Origin: Gigaspora rosea
Lineage: Eukaryota; Glomeromycota; Glomeromycetes; Diversisporales; Gigasporaceae
Reading direction: 5' to 3'
NCBI GenBank assembly: GCA_003550325.1
Contig: QKWP01000077.1
Coordinates: 475,997-539,996 of the forward strand
Length of the DNA: 64,000 nucleotides
The notes under the pieces are model-generated. The model was not told where the DNA came from. It did not search any database and was given only the letters and a program-made list of their open reading frames with translations. The position numbers and the translations under genes are program-made. Shown here piece after piece: positions 1 through 9,692 of the stretch (position 1 is its first letter; every line of letters starts with the position of its first letter).

Positions 1-12
1 TATAGATTATAT

Positions 13-1040
13 ATAAATTTATTTTTTTTTTTAGTGTCAAAGTGCCCACTTTGGGGATTGGCTTTTATTCAAGATATATTAGACCTCGGCACTCTACATG
101 GAGAGAAAGCCAATATTTGTACATTGACGAGAGTACAACTAGCCCTACCTGCAACTTTTGGTTGCCTATTTAAGTAGCCACCTGAAGGTTCTACTTTAGC
201 TGCCATACCTGCAACCCACATACTGGCATTGTCTATTTAAACACTCTGATCTTCTGTCTCCTGCTAGTCCATCTTGTATTACTGGCTCAGCCACCAGCTA
301 CTAAACCTGGAGTTCATACTAGATACTAACTGCACCCTTAGAACTAGTTTATTCTTAGTGGGAAACTTTGTAGAGTGTTTTCCTGTCCTACACAGGTATC
401 ACCTACTCTTTAGTAGCAACTTGCAGTCAGGCGTTACTCGGCCACTATCATTACCTACTTCTCTCTTTGTAAAGTTCACATGACCTCAGTACCACCCGTT
501 CCTCTTTCAGTTTTTTTCCTCTGGAACTTTCCTTTTTCTGGTTGCTTTCTTACTTCCAATCTGAAGATCCGGGAGAGTTGGTCTGCTCTGGCAAACCCAG
601 GGGCTCCCAACTTCTGGTACATAATTTCACAACACATGTCCTTTTCCTCCAGTGCGACTCTGGCAGTCCAGTTGGTAGAGTTCACATAAAAACTTCATAT
701 AAGTTCACTTCTTGTCAGTTCGAACCGGTCAGTCACCATCTGATTCCTGTTTGGGCATCGTCAAAAGTTAGCTACCTCTTTACTCAGGTCTTGCCAAGTA
801 TAGTTTCCTGTTGTCCTACGGTTCTGTGCATAACACAGCGCCTGCACTCTCCAGGATCTATGTGCCCAGTTTTGTGCATAACACAACACCAGAGCTCCCA
901 ATATGAGTTGGTATAACCCAGGAAACAGATTTGTATATTTGAGCTCAGAGTTTATGTTACTATAATGCAGGTAAATTTTTTAAAATTGTCTCCAGTGGGA
1001 TTTGAACTCTGTACCTTTTGTTACAACTGCTTGGGGTGAA
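13..1040 (-). mobile_element. Retroposed element of about 1.0 kb, minus orientation
   Basis: The 12-base string tatagattatat occurs at 1-12 and again at 1041-1052, bracketing this block. A run of 11 T at 22-32 is a poly(A) tail on the minus strand. Together these are the marks of target-primed reverse transcription. Near its 5' end (about 980-1000, minus strand) it carries AGTTCAAATCC, a good B-box/T-arm of a tRNA, but no A-box is visible, so a tRNA-derived head would be truncated. The body is richer in GC than its surroundings and contains two near-copies of a gtgcataacaca motif (about 828 and 874). ORFs of 69-124 codons occur on both strands, but none resembles a known protein. The left duplication may extend outside the window. 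Confidence 0.6.
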
Positions 1041-1535
1041 TATAGATTATATTTAAATGATTTTAATTTTCATATTTCTACAGAAAAAATTTAAATTGAC
1101 TATAAGCTAAAAAAATTTGAAATTTTTAAAAATTTTTGATTTTTAGAGATTTTATTTTTGACCATTAACAAACTTTTTAAAATTCTAAAAATATGTCCCT
1201 AATAATTTTGATACAAATTATAGATTAAGTTATTATAAACAACTTTTATTATAAAAGTTTTTATAATTTTATAATTAAAATTTTAACTTTAATTAATAGA
1301 GAAAAATTTTTTTCTTTTCCGGAACATATAAAAATTTTGGAAAAAATTTTATAGTAAAAGTAAAGAATTGCTATAATTGAGCCAAGTTTTCTTTTATATT
1401 TGAATATATATATAATTAAAATTTTAATAGATATCAATTAACAATATGCTAAAGTTTTATTTTAGCTTAGTAATAGGGTGACATATCCTTAATAAAATTT
1501 TTAGTAATTTTAAAAAAACATATAAAAAAAATTCT
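1041..1535. other. AT-rich spacer, no gene seen
   Basis: Very AT-rich sequence with homopolymer runs and no convincing coding potential. It shares short segments (ggaacatataaaa, then an A/T-rich run, then the 20-base palindrome) with 35,794-36,404, so it is probably part of a decayed repeat of that family. Confidence 0.4.
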
Positions 1536-1555
1536 AGCAGGCAAATTTGCCTGCT
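1536..1555. repeat. Perfect 20-bp palindrome
   Basis: AGCAGGCAAATTTGCCTGCT is perfectly self-complementary. The same 20-mer recurs exactly at 36,385-36,404, and with one change at 35,794-35,813. It is far more GC-rich than its flanks. It may be a terminal or subterminal motif of a non-autonomous element, since two copies bound a 0.6-kb block at 35.8-36.4 kb. Confidence 0.6.
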
Positions 1556-1577
1556 GGATAGATTAAGGGATAGTAAT

Positions 1578-1866
1578 ACCAATCTATTTTGATCTCTGAA
1601 TCCTGTAATTGGATTTTAATGATTTTTGGCTTGCTAGAATCCTCTCATTGAGCTGATCACTTTGGTAGTTGAATTATCGAAATTGGCTTAGTAGATCGAA
1701 TGTTATTAACAATTGAAAATTAATTTTAATTGTTAATAACTTTTGATCTACTAGGCCAATTTTAATAAATCAACTACCAAAATAATCAGCTCAATAAGAG
1801 GATTCTAGCAAGCCCAAAATCATAAAAATCCAATCACAGGATCCAGAGATCAGAATAAATTTGTGT
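1578..1866. repeat. Foldback element, family A
   Basis: A nearly complete inverted repeat centred at about 1721. The left arm (aatctattttgatc..., tagaatcctctcattgag, gtagatcgaatgtt) returns in reverse complement up to about 1866. The same arms occur at 1920-2060, in the hairpin array at 27.66-28.66 kb and as a fragment near 50,980-51,065. There is no coding potential; this is MITE-like or foldback DNA. Confidence 0.75.
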
Positions 1867-1919
1867 TTCTATAAATGGTTTATAATTTTTTTAATAAATT
1901 ATAAAACTTCTATAGTAAA

Positions 1920-2181
1920 CAAATCTATTTTGATTTAGGATCCAGTGATTGGATTTTAATAATTTTGGACTTACTAGAATCCTCTCATTGAGAGGATCAT
2001 TTTGGTAGTTAAATCATCGAAATTGGCCTAATAGATCAAATGTTATTTACTATTAAATATTATATTTAACTTTTTAATAATTATAAAATCTGATTGGCTA
2101 ATTGGGTATCAGGTTGGGGTGGGTGGAGTAGGGGTGAGATGGCTCATAGTAAAAAAAAATCAGCTGATTTCTGAAAGCCCC
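1920..2181. repeat. Foldback family A half-element with right terminus
   Basis: A single family-A arm (1920-2060) followed by about 120 bases matching, in reverse complement, the left end of the element at 27,532. The shared parts are a variable block with gggtatcaggttgggg and the terminal motif aatcagctgatttctgaaag. The end near 2181 is followed by ttta, compatible with a TTA target. The left end is not resolved. Confidence 0.55.
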
Positions 2182-2324
2182 TTTACTATAGCATAAACTT
2201 TTGTAATTATTATTACTACATAATACTCTAAACTAATTGTAAGTTTTTTATAAGTTTACTTTTGTGTAAAAACTTACAAAAGTTTAAGTATATATTTTAT
2301 GCTAATAAACAATAAGGGTATATA

Positions 2325-3233
2325 GAGGTTGGTCCCATAGTCTAGTGGTCTAGGTGCCCAACCCGATACTAGAAGTTACTGGTTCAATTCCTAGTAGTGA
2401 TGAAATCTACAAAGAATTGTTTTATATTTAGTATAAGTCCATGTGAATACTAGATTTGGTAAGAGGTTTTTAGAAAAAGGATCTTGCAGAGACAGATGGG
2501 CGAATGCAAGAAGCTGGGTAAGAAAACTAATTATCATTTAAAAACATCTCTACCACATGTAAAGAAACCAAAATAGGAATTAGGGTGCAAAGAAAAAGTA
2601 GCTGCTATTCTTGGAAATATGTAAATTGAAAGCAGTGCACTATGTTGGTAGTAGTAATACAAACAGGGTCTGGCATACCAACCAAAGAAACACTAATCAC
2701 TTCGCACGAAAACTGGAAGTAGCCCTGCTATAAAACTTGTTGAAAGTAGCTTATATTACACAACAAAGCCCGACCAGAATACCAACTTGTAGGAGTTTTT
2801 TTAAAAGGACAGTGGCCAGTATACTGTAATCCATAAAGTAGCATGAGAATCACTTTATAAATATCTGAGCTCTAGAATAAAAAGAAATAGGTGTCATCTA
2901 TTATAAAAATTGGGTGCTACTATTGAGTAGGATTTCCATTTAATAGAGAGTCAGCACGCCTAATCACCAAATTAGGAAGTATATCAAGCAACGATATACA
3001 AATGTGGCAGGAAACTAAAAAACCTGTTTGGAAGTTAGTAGGCCAGTATGAGAGATGCAGGGAATGCATGGTAATAGAATAAATTAGGTTTCAGAGCATA
3101 AAAACTAGGTTCTAAACCAGTGGAAGGAATCAAATCAAATAAAGCTTAGATTACAGATATGGTAAGTAAATTATTAGTCTGAACTTCAGTTTTGGTTTAG
3201 ATAAAATATATAATAGTATGTACTTGCTTTAAA
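2325..3233 (+). mobile_element. tRNA-headed retroposon, about 0.9 kb
   Basis: The head at 2331-2400 reads like a tRNA: A-box TAGTCTAGTGG at 2338-2348 and B-box GGTTCAATTCC at 2381-2391, 32 bases apart. The body ends in A-rich sequence at 3231-3236. A target duplication is visible: AAACAATAAGGGTATA at 2307-2322 and AAACAATAAGAGTATA at 3234-3249, with one mismatch. The element is therefore a pol III-promoted SINE-like retroposon, unusually long for a SINE. No ORF of note is present. The body is not visibly related to the 3530-3994 SINE. Confidence 0.65.
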
Positions 3234-3399
3234 AAACAATAAGAGTATAGACTTTTATCAGGTGATTTCCACTTCTTAAGAGGGTACCCCCTCCCTCCCA
3301 CCTGATACTAAACTAGCCAATCAAATTCAAGCAAATAGTATATAAAGACCAAATCCAGTTTGGTTCAGATTTGGTTTGAAGTCTGCAAGCTGTTCTGAA

Positions 3400-4320
3400 A
3401 AAAATATGTTGTTATATATTTTTTGGTGCTGAACAAGTTTACTTAGTGAATAAAGTTAGAATTAATATGTAAAATTTTGTGAATTATAAGATTTTATAGA
3501 ATTTATTAATAAAATTCTATAAAATCTTAGTGACCTGCGGGTCGATAGCATAGCGGTTATGCTCCCAGGTCCTCAATCGAAGGTTGCCAGTTCAATACCG
3601 CTTGGCGGCAAATTGAATTTGATAGTCAGAACCTGATTAGGAATAACCGAAGTCATACAAGATGTAAGGTCGGTCCATTGAGGCACGAACTTGATGGCAG
3701 CATTTTCGTGTAACATATACGTACCCACAGGAAACAGGACTGAGGTGGCTCGGCCGGTCCTGCAGGAAGTTAAATAATACGGTGCAGGACCCACATTTGG
3801 GTGGCGAAAGGCAAGCCGGATGAAGCCTTCATCACAGTAACATTTCAGAGTGGCCAAAGCTCAGACAACAGAGATCTTCTGGGCGGAGTAAGGCAAGCAG
3901 GTTGGTTTATAAGAGTTGGGTTAAAGTGGAGGGTGCTCATAAGGAGGGTTACAGAGAAGAGCGCTGGGTCTTAAGATTAAAAAAAAAAAATTTTTATAAA
4001 ATCTTATAATTCACAAATTTTTATTAATTAATTCTAACTTTAAGCACCAAGTAAACTTGTTTAGCATTTAAAAATACATCAAAAAGCAATTCTTTTTATT
4101 TACTTATTAGATGCATAATTTTTGATTTTGATTAAAAAAGTTAAATTTAAGAACCTTTTTTTCAAATTTCAAGTAAAATAAGAACAATCCTGCTGATTAA
4201 TATATTTTTAGTTTTGAATTAGTTTATTTAGTGCATGAAGTTAGAATTAATTAGTAAAATTTTGTGTATCATAAGATTTTATAGAATTTTATTAATAAAA
4301 TTCTATAAAATCTTAGAATA
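3400..4320. repeat. Palindromic repeat family B, interrupted by the SINE
   Basis: The hairpin gattttatagaatt...aaaatcttat and its flanks (gttagaattaat, caagtaaactt) occur here, split by the 3530-3994 SINE, and resume at 4007-4320. The sequence is a long imperfect palindrome closely related to 6070-6480. No gene is present. Confidence 0.65.
3530..3994 (+). mobile_element. tRNA-derived SINE, 465 bp
   Basis: The tRNA-like head has A-box TAGCATAGCGG at 3546-3556 and B-box AGTTCAATACC at 3589-3599. A GC-richer body follows, ending in an A run at 3979-3990. A perfect 12-base target duplication, tataaaatctta, lies at 3518-3529 and 3995-4006. The insertion interrupts a hairpin repeat whose unoccupied form is visible at about 4270-4320 and 6360-6415, giving an internal empty site. 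The 94-codon reverse-strand ORF inside it is not supported as a gene. Confidence 0.8.
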
Positions 4321-5795
4321 AATTTATTTGCTGCACCCCGTTACATGACATTATTGTCACAGGTCATATGGAACATAATCGGCCAATCAAAACGTAAGTA
4401 TATATAATTTTTATTATATGAATTTTTATTATGAGTTTTAATTAATTAATTAATATATTTACATATTTATCCTAATCACTCTCCTAACCTTAACCGCTAA
4501 CTACTAATCTACTAACCTAACCCTAACCCTAACCCTACATCTAAATATCAAAATCAGCACGTAACGAATAATCATACATGACACATAGCAAAACTAACAA
4601 CAATTTGTAAAACCACGGCTTACCAATAGCGACATTGACAATGGCGCACAAATAAATAATGTCAATAAATCAAACCGACAAAAGTCAACAAGAAAATACC
4701 CAAAATCATGGCACCATGAACGACTACTAGCTACATGAAATAAAAATTTAGTTATTCGTGCTACAAACAAGAAAAATTACACCCAAAACAATGCCAAAGT
4801 GATGAATACACACTAACGAAGGCTAACGATTGCATGCGCGAAACTCCAGCAACGATATCTAAAAAGATGCCACAAATATACCACAACTCGACGAATCAAC
4901 AACAAGTGAAATACCAGAAACGACGGGCCATGTACGACAACCAGCTACCTGAAAATAAAATAAGTTAATCACGACATAGACTAGAAAAAACCACCAGTAC
5001 AACAATCTTATAATGGCGATACCACAGTAGAAAACAAGAAACGCGACTTTATTCCACTAACAGTGACTCTAGTAATGTGACACATGACTAAATTTCACTA
5101 ATAGCATTCCAGTAGCGCGTCTCCTGTAACAACGGTTCCAGTACTGGTGACTCCGAAACAAGAAACGAGACTTAATTCCACTAAAGCGAATCTAGTAACG
5201 CAACTCTATTCCACTAACGATATTCCAATAGCGCGACTTCAGTAACAACAGCTCCAGTACTGGTGACTCTAAAAGGCTCCAACAACAATCTAAGAACAAC
5301 AACAGTAACTACAACTTCACCGCGGTTTCAGTAACGAAGACTCAACATGACGCCAATGACGATTCCAGTAACTAAGACTAAACATGACACCAACAATGAT
5401 ATTATCTATAAGCTGAAAAAAAATAGGGTTAGCTAAACGTCTACACGGGCTAAAACAAAAATAAATAAATAAATAAACAATGATTGGTATTGTTACAAGC
5501 GACTATAGCCTTCAATATAGAACTTGCAACACAGCACATAGCGACAGGGATCTTGTAAGGGTCAGAGAAGATAAGAAGCAGTGTGGAAGTAGAATATTAC
5601 TTCACTAGAGTGGTTTAGTTAATATTTATTAAATAACAAGAGTATATTTATTGATCAAAGATTTATTTATTTAGATAATAATATGCAAGAGATATAACTA
5701 TGTTCAGGCATTAGAGGAGGGGGAGGGGAATCTGAGTCTAATGTTTAGGAAGAGAGAAAACTAGTGTTTATATATCTTTTTACAGCTATTAATTA
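4321..5795. other. Non-coding stretch with telomere-like and degenerate short repeats
   Basis: About four CCCTAA units lie at 4516-4536. From about 5030 to 5400 there is a degenerate tandem pattern built on phrases such as ccagtaac, gtactggtgactc and ccactaacg. No open reading frame or RNA gene is convincing. Confidence 0.45.
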
Positions 5796-6069
5796 CTATA
5801 GTATGAAATGGTAGAAATGGTAGAAATGGTTAACCATGTTACTCGTACTTCTAACTATGCTATATATAGTTAATAATATAAAATAATAATATAATATACA
5901 ATAATATAATATAATAATATAATAATAAAGTAATGTAATAAAATAAATAGAAAATACATTTAAGAAACTAATACTAAAACTCGTTCTATAACAGTATGAA
6001 AAATCATTTATTTTATATAATGCACATAACCATGACAAAAATGGCATATAACTGGGGCAATATAAACAT

Positions 6070-6485
6070 TTATTCAAAATCTTATAATTCACAAATTTTT
6101 ATTAATTAATTCTAGCTTATGCACTAAGTAAACATGTTCAGCATTTAAAAATACATCAAATCGGCAGAATTGTTTTTATTTTACTTGAAATGTTAGATAT
6201 TAGATACATAATTTTGGATTTTTGATCAAAAAAGCCAAATTTAAGCATCTTTTCACCAAATTTCAAGTAAAATAAAAATAATTATGCCGATTTGATGTAT
6301 TTTTAAATGCTAAACATGTTTACTTAGTGCATAAAGTTAGAATTAATTAATAAAAATTTGTGAATTATAAGATTTTATAGAATTTTATTAATAAAATTTT
6401 ATAAAATCTTATGATTCACAAAATTTTACTAATGAATTCTAACTTCATGCACTAAATAAACTTTTTCAGCACCAAAAAATACATA
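6070..6485. repeat. Palindromic repeat family B, intact copy
   Basis: Left arm 6078-6195 (cttataattcacaaattttt, atgttcagcatttaaaaata, atcggcaga) is mirrored at about 6255-6375. A smaller hairpin centred at about 6390 and a further half-arm to 6485 follow. It provides the uninterrupted version of the site that the SINE at 3530 occupies. Confidence 0.7.
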
Positions 6486-6489
6486 TTTA

Positions 6490-6636
6490 GAGGTTGACTA
6501 AAGCGGAGTTAATTCAATATATGATCTACACACTGCATAAATTACATTATTGATACCTATATAACCTTCTAACAATAATTGCATCAAAAAGGTAACCCTA
6601 ACCCTAACCAAATTTCACTCCGCTTTAGCTGACCTC
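6490..6636. mobile_element. 147-bp MITE with 8-bp target duplication
   Basis: The terminal inverted repeats are GAGGTTGACTAAAGCGGAGT and, at the other end in reverse complement, GAGGTCAGCTAAAGCGGAGT (2 mismatches in 20). The flanking 8-base duplication catattta is perfect (6482-6489 and 6637-6644). The interior holds a CCCTAA-type repeat near 6595. An 8-bp duplication suggests mobilisation by a hAT-type transposase, although these termini are not a classic hAT motif. Confidence 0.8.
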
Positions 6637-6644
6637 CATATTTA

Positions 6645-8160
6645 TATATTTAAACTTAGACCAATCTACAGACTTCGGACCAGACCCAGACCAAACCATA
6701 ATTAAGTTTAAGTCTAATTAAGCAATTTCTCAAGAATTGCTAATCCAAATTGGCTAAAATTTTAATATGTTGTAGCCAAATATGATTTATTCCTTCAGAA
6801 ATTTTTTATCTAATTTGGATTAACAATTGTAAAAAAAAATCATTGCTAGAGATTAATATAAAATAAAATTTTTCAAATATCATATATATATCACTTGATC
6901 TGATTAAGTATAAGAACTTTTTCTTATTAGTAATAAAAAATTGCTTTATTTATTAAATTTATTAATGTAGAACTCAATATGTAATTAAACAAATTATTAC
7001 ATTATATTGCACATATTACAAATTGAAATTTGAACAAATACTTTTGCTCTAAATTTTTTGTTTTTAACCTATACTTAAAATTCTAATTTTTGTAATTTTA
7101 TAATGTTAATTCAGATAATGTTAATTCAAAATGAATAATATGTATTAATCACAGTTTATAAAGTCTACTAAAATAATGCATGTTTATATGTTATGCTATA
7201 ATATATATATGTATTTTAAAGTACATGTGTACCTGAAATAAACAAGCAAAAACAAGTATTACTGAATCATGTACAATAAATAAATATTATTTATTTTACT
7301 AGTTTTCTATTAGGTTCTGTATATTTACATATTATTTTTATATACTAGAAAAATGAGAACTATTTGGAGTCTGAAGGACCAAAAACAACTTAAATTATAA
7401 GAATTAAATATAATTTTTTTATAATAATTCTAGCTCAAATCTAAAAAAAAAAAAAGCCTAAAAAATATACATTCAAAAAATTTTATCAATCATATATTAA
7501 ATATAAGTTATATTCTCTTAAACATTATTGGTAAAGTAGTGGTAAAGTGAACAGAATTAAACTTAATGTTAACACATACTGTGCAAATGAACAAATAAAA
7601 AAAGTAATACGTAACGTGTTAGGTAGAACCTACTTCCGAAACATCATCATCATCGCCATAGGTTAGGTTATTTGGCATTGTTATCTCAGAAAAGGGTTAT
7701 TCGCCACCTGCAATTTATTTAATCCCCAGCCAGCCCTTCCTTGTAGTACAGATATGTTATGCATATTTAAGTAACTTACACCTTATAAATTGCCTTTTCT
7801 AACGATGGTACATAATGATCATACTTGTGCAACAATTTCTATGAATTATCATAATCAACTAACATATAAACTTATAAGCTAAGCCTTTATTCATTAAGTT
7901 AATTGTAAAGATCTTTTATTATTACTTAATGCACAGTACGGACAAAAAAACTTGTCGTGATGATCGTTAACAGGGATTATAGGTATTGTTGTAGAATCTT
8001 TACTTGCTATATCAATCACAAAAATTCCACGCTTGTTAGTATTAATACCTTATTTTAAAATAATGTTCGCATTGCCGTCAAAATGCCATTAACTACTAAT
8101 AGATTTCCAGCACCAACGTCATAGAAAAAGATTATCTGGCCCGTACCCCCAACACTGCTT
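6645..8160. other. AT-rich intergenic DNA, nothing identified
   Basis: No coding region, tRNA or bounded element is apparent. A weak inverted relation (aatccaaattgg near 6741, tttggattaac near 6820) suggests an eroded foldback. Confidence 0.4.
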
Positions 8161-8530
8161 ATTCTATGGATAACCTTTGATTTTATTGATTGGTAGACCG
8201 ACAAAAAACTACGAACTGCAAGAATCGTTGAGAAAATTAGTGATTATCGAATATTCTGGGCGACAAAAATTCTGACCAAAAATTTCGAAAAATGGAAAAA
8301 TCTAGAAATCAATCATCTAATTTGGTGGAATGTAATTTTTCTTAATATTACTAATATATTACTATTTTTTATTAATCTTATTTTTTCTTTTATCTATTGT
8401 GGAGCAATTGTTCTTGCTCTTGTTCTTGCATTTGCACTTGCACCTGCCATTGCACCTGTTCTTGAACTTGAGACCATTATTTCAAACGTGAAACATTTGA
8501 TTGACTTTTAGCTATTTTTCGCCCAAAAAG
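8161..8530. repeat. Copy of a dispersed repeat with CTTG-rich core (family C)
   Basis: It shares order and sequence with 39,340-39,630 and with 39,630-39,757 plus 46,004-46,170: a gacaaaa/actgcgaaaattag block, ctgggcgacaaaa..ttctgacc, a tttttattaatctta block, then a run of ttcttgcacttg-like hexamers ending in gagaccat. It is not coding. Confidence 0.6.
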
Positions 8531-8710
8531 TTTATAATATTAGGTAACCAAACAACAGAAGTAAATTTGGTAAATTCACATTTCACGATTTTAAGAGAGC
8601 TATTTAAGGGCGTTAATTCCGATGATATTATGCATAGATTACCTGGTGACCCCGAACACGGACTGACGCTTTAGAATTTTAATAGTATAGATAATTAAAA
8701 AGATAAAAAA

Positions 8711-8880
8711 GTGGTAGAAGAAAAAATTTGCGATCAGGTGAATTCTGATTGTTCAATTTCATAATGCAGCCAGAATTTAATATCGGCATATAAAATTTAT
8801 ATAATATTTACGCAATTAAATATATTTCTATATTATTAACGTTAAGTTTATCACCTGATCGCGAATTTTTCTGCCATCAC
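8711..8880. mobile_element. MITE-like inverted-repeat element, about 170 bp
   Basis: The left end gtggtagaagaaaaaatttg followed by cgatcaggtga is mirrored by tcacctgatcgcgaattttt and ctgccatcac at the right end. A target duplication could not be assigned. Confidence 0.55.
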
Positions 8881-9692
8881 TTTGTTACCTTAATTTGAAC
8901 ATGCGTTTATACTGTTAATTAAAAACTATCAAGACTTATTCTTAATATTAAATGATTGCTCTATTTCTTTTTAGACAATACAAATCAGTGAAAATGAAGA
9001 ATATCTCTAATATTGATTTGTATATGAGTGACGTCAAAAGAAAATGGGAATACTTTATGGAGGAATTACCAACATACAAATAGATTCATGTAAGAGAAAA
9101 TGGATCTTACATGATGGTGTATATTTCATTGTCGAATTTTTTGAAAATATTATCGATAAAAAATTGTCCTATCATATTCTTATATTATTATCCATTAAAT
9201 GTAGGATTATACTATACTACGAGCAAATGCCGGGTTTACGTATATGCACCTCTATATTTAATTAGTTGATATTGATGTCAATTACTGACGCACTAATATA
9301 TAGTCAAGTCAATCAATCAAATTTAGGTGCGTCAAAAATTTTGTGATGATCTGCATTTTGGGATCTGCTAACATGCATAAACATGTTGTGTGAAAGCAGA
9401 TCAGGTACATCTATGTATGTACCCCGCCTAATTTGGAAATCACCAATCAGTGTTTCTCAGTATGTAGCGCAAAAATTAAAAAATTATGAAAAATTTCCTT
9501 GCGAAAATTTTAGTATAGATTCTTCTTTTAAATCGTTACCCTAACCTTAATCCTATCATTATTTTAAAAACAATACTGTAATACAGCAATATCGATACGT
9601 AACAATGACTATCATGTCCATTTTGGGCGTGGGTACATTTGATGTATCCAAAGCAGATCATGATTCCAAAACGGAAATTGTAACATATAAAT

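Noticed and set aside
274..916. Overlapping ORFs of 69-124 codons on both strands
   Set aside because: They are open in several frames because the retroposon body is richer in GC; none shows domain features and the poly(A)/duplication evidence explains the block.
2331..2400. Possible functional tRNA gene
   Set aside because: It has A- and B-box motifs, but the arms do not pair as a proper cloverleaf, and the block is followed by a long body with a target duplication, so it is the head of a retroposon.
3536..3610. Possible functional tRNA gene
   Set aside because: Same reasoning: it is the head of a 465-bp SINE with an A tail and 12-base duplication.
3573..3857. 94-codon minus ORF
   Set aside because: It lies wholly inside the SINE, antisense to its tRNA-like head.
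4516..4536. Chromosome end or telomere
   Set aside because: Only about four units, surrounded on both sides by ordinary repeat DNA, and comparable tracts occur inside MITEs.
5796..6092. 98-codon Tyr/Ile/Phe-rich minus ORF
   Set aside because: Translation of an ataataat microsatellite and part of palindromic family B.
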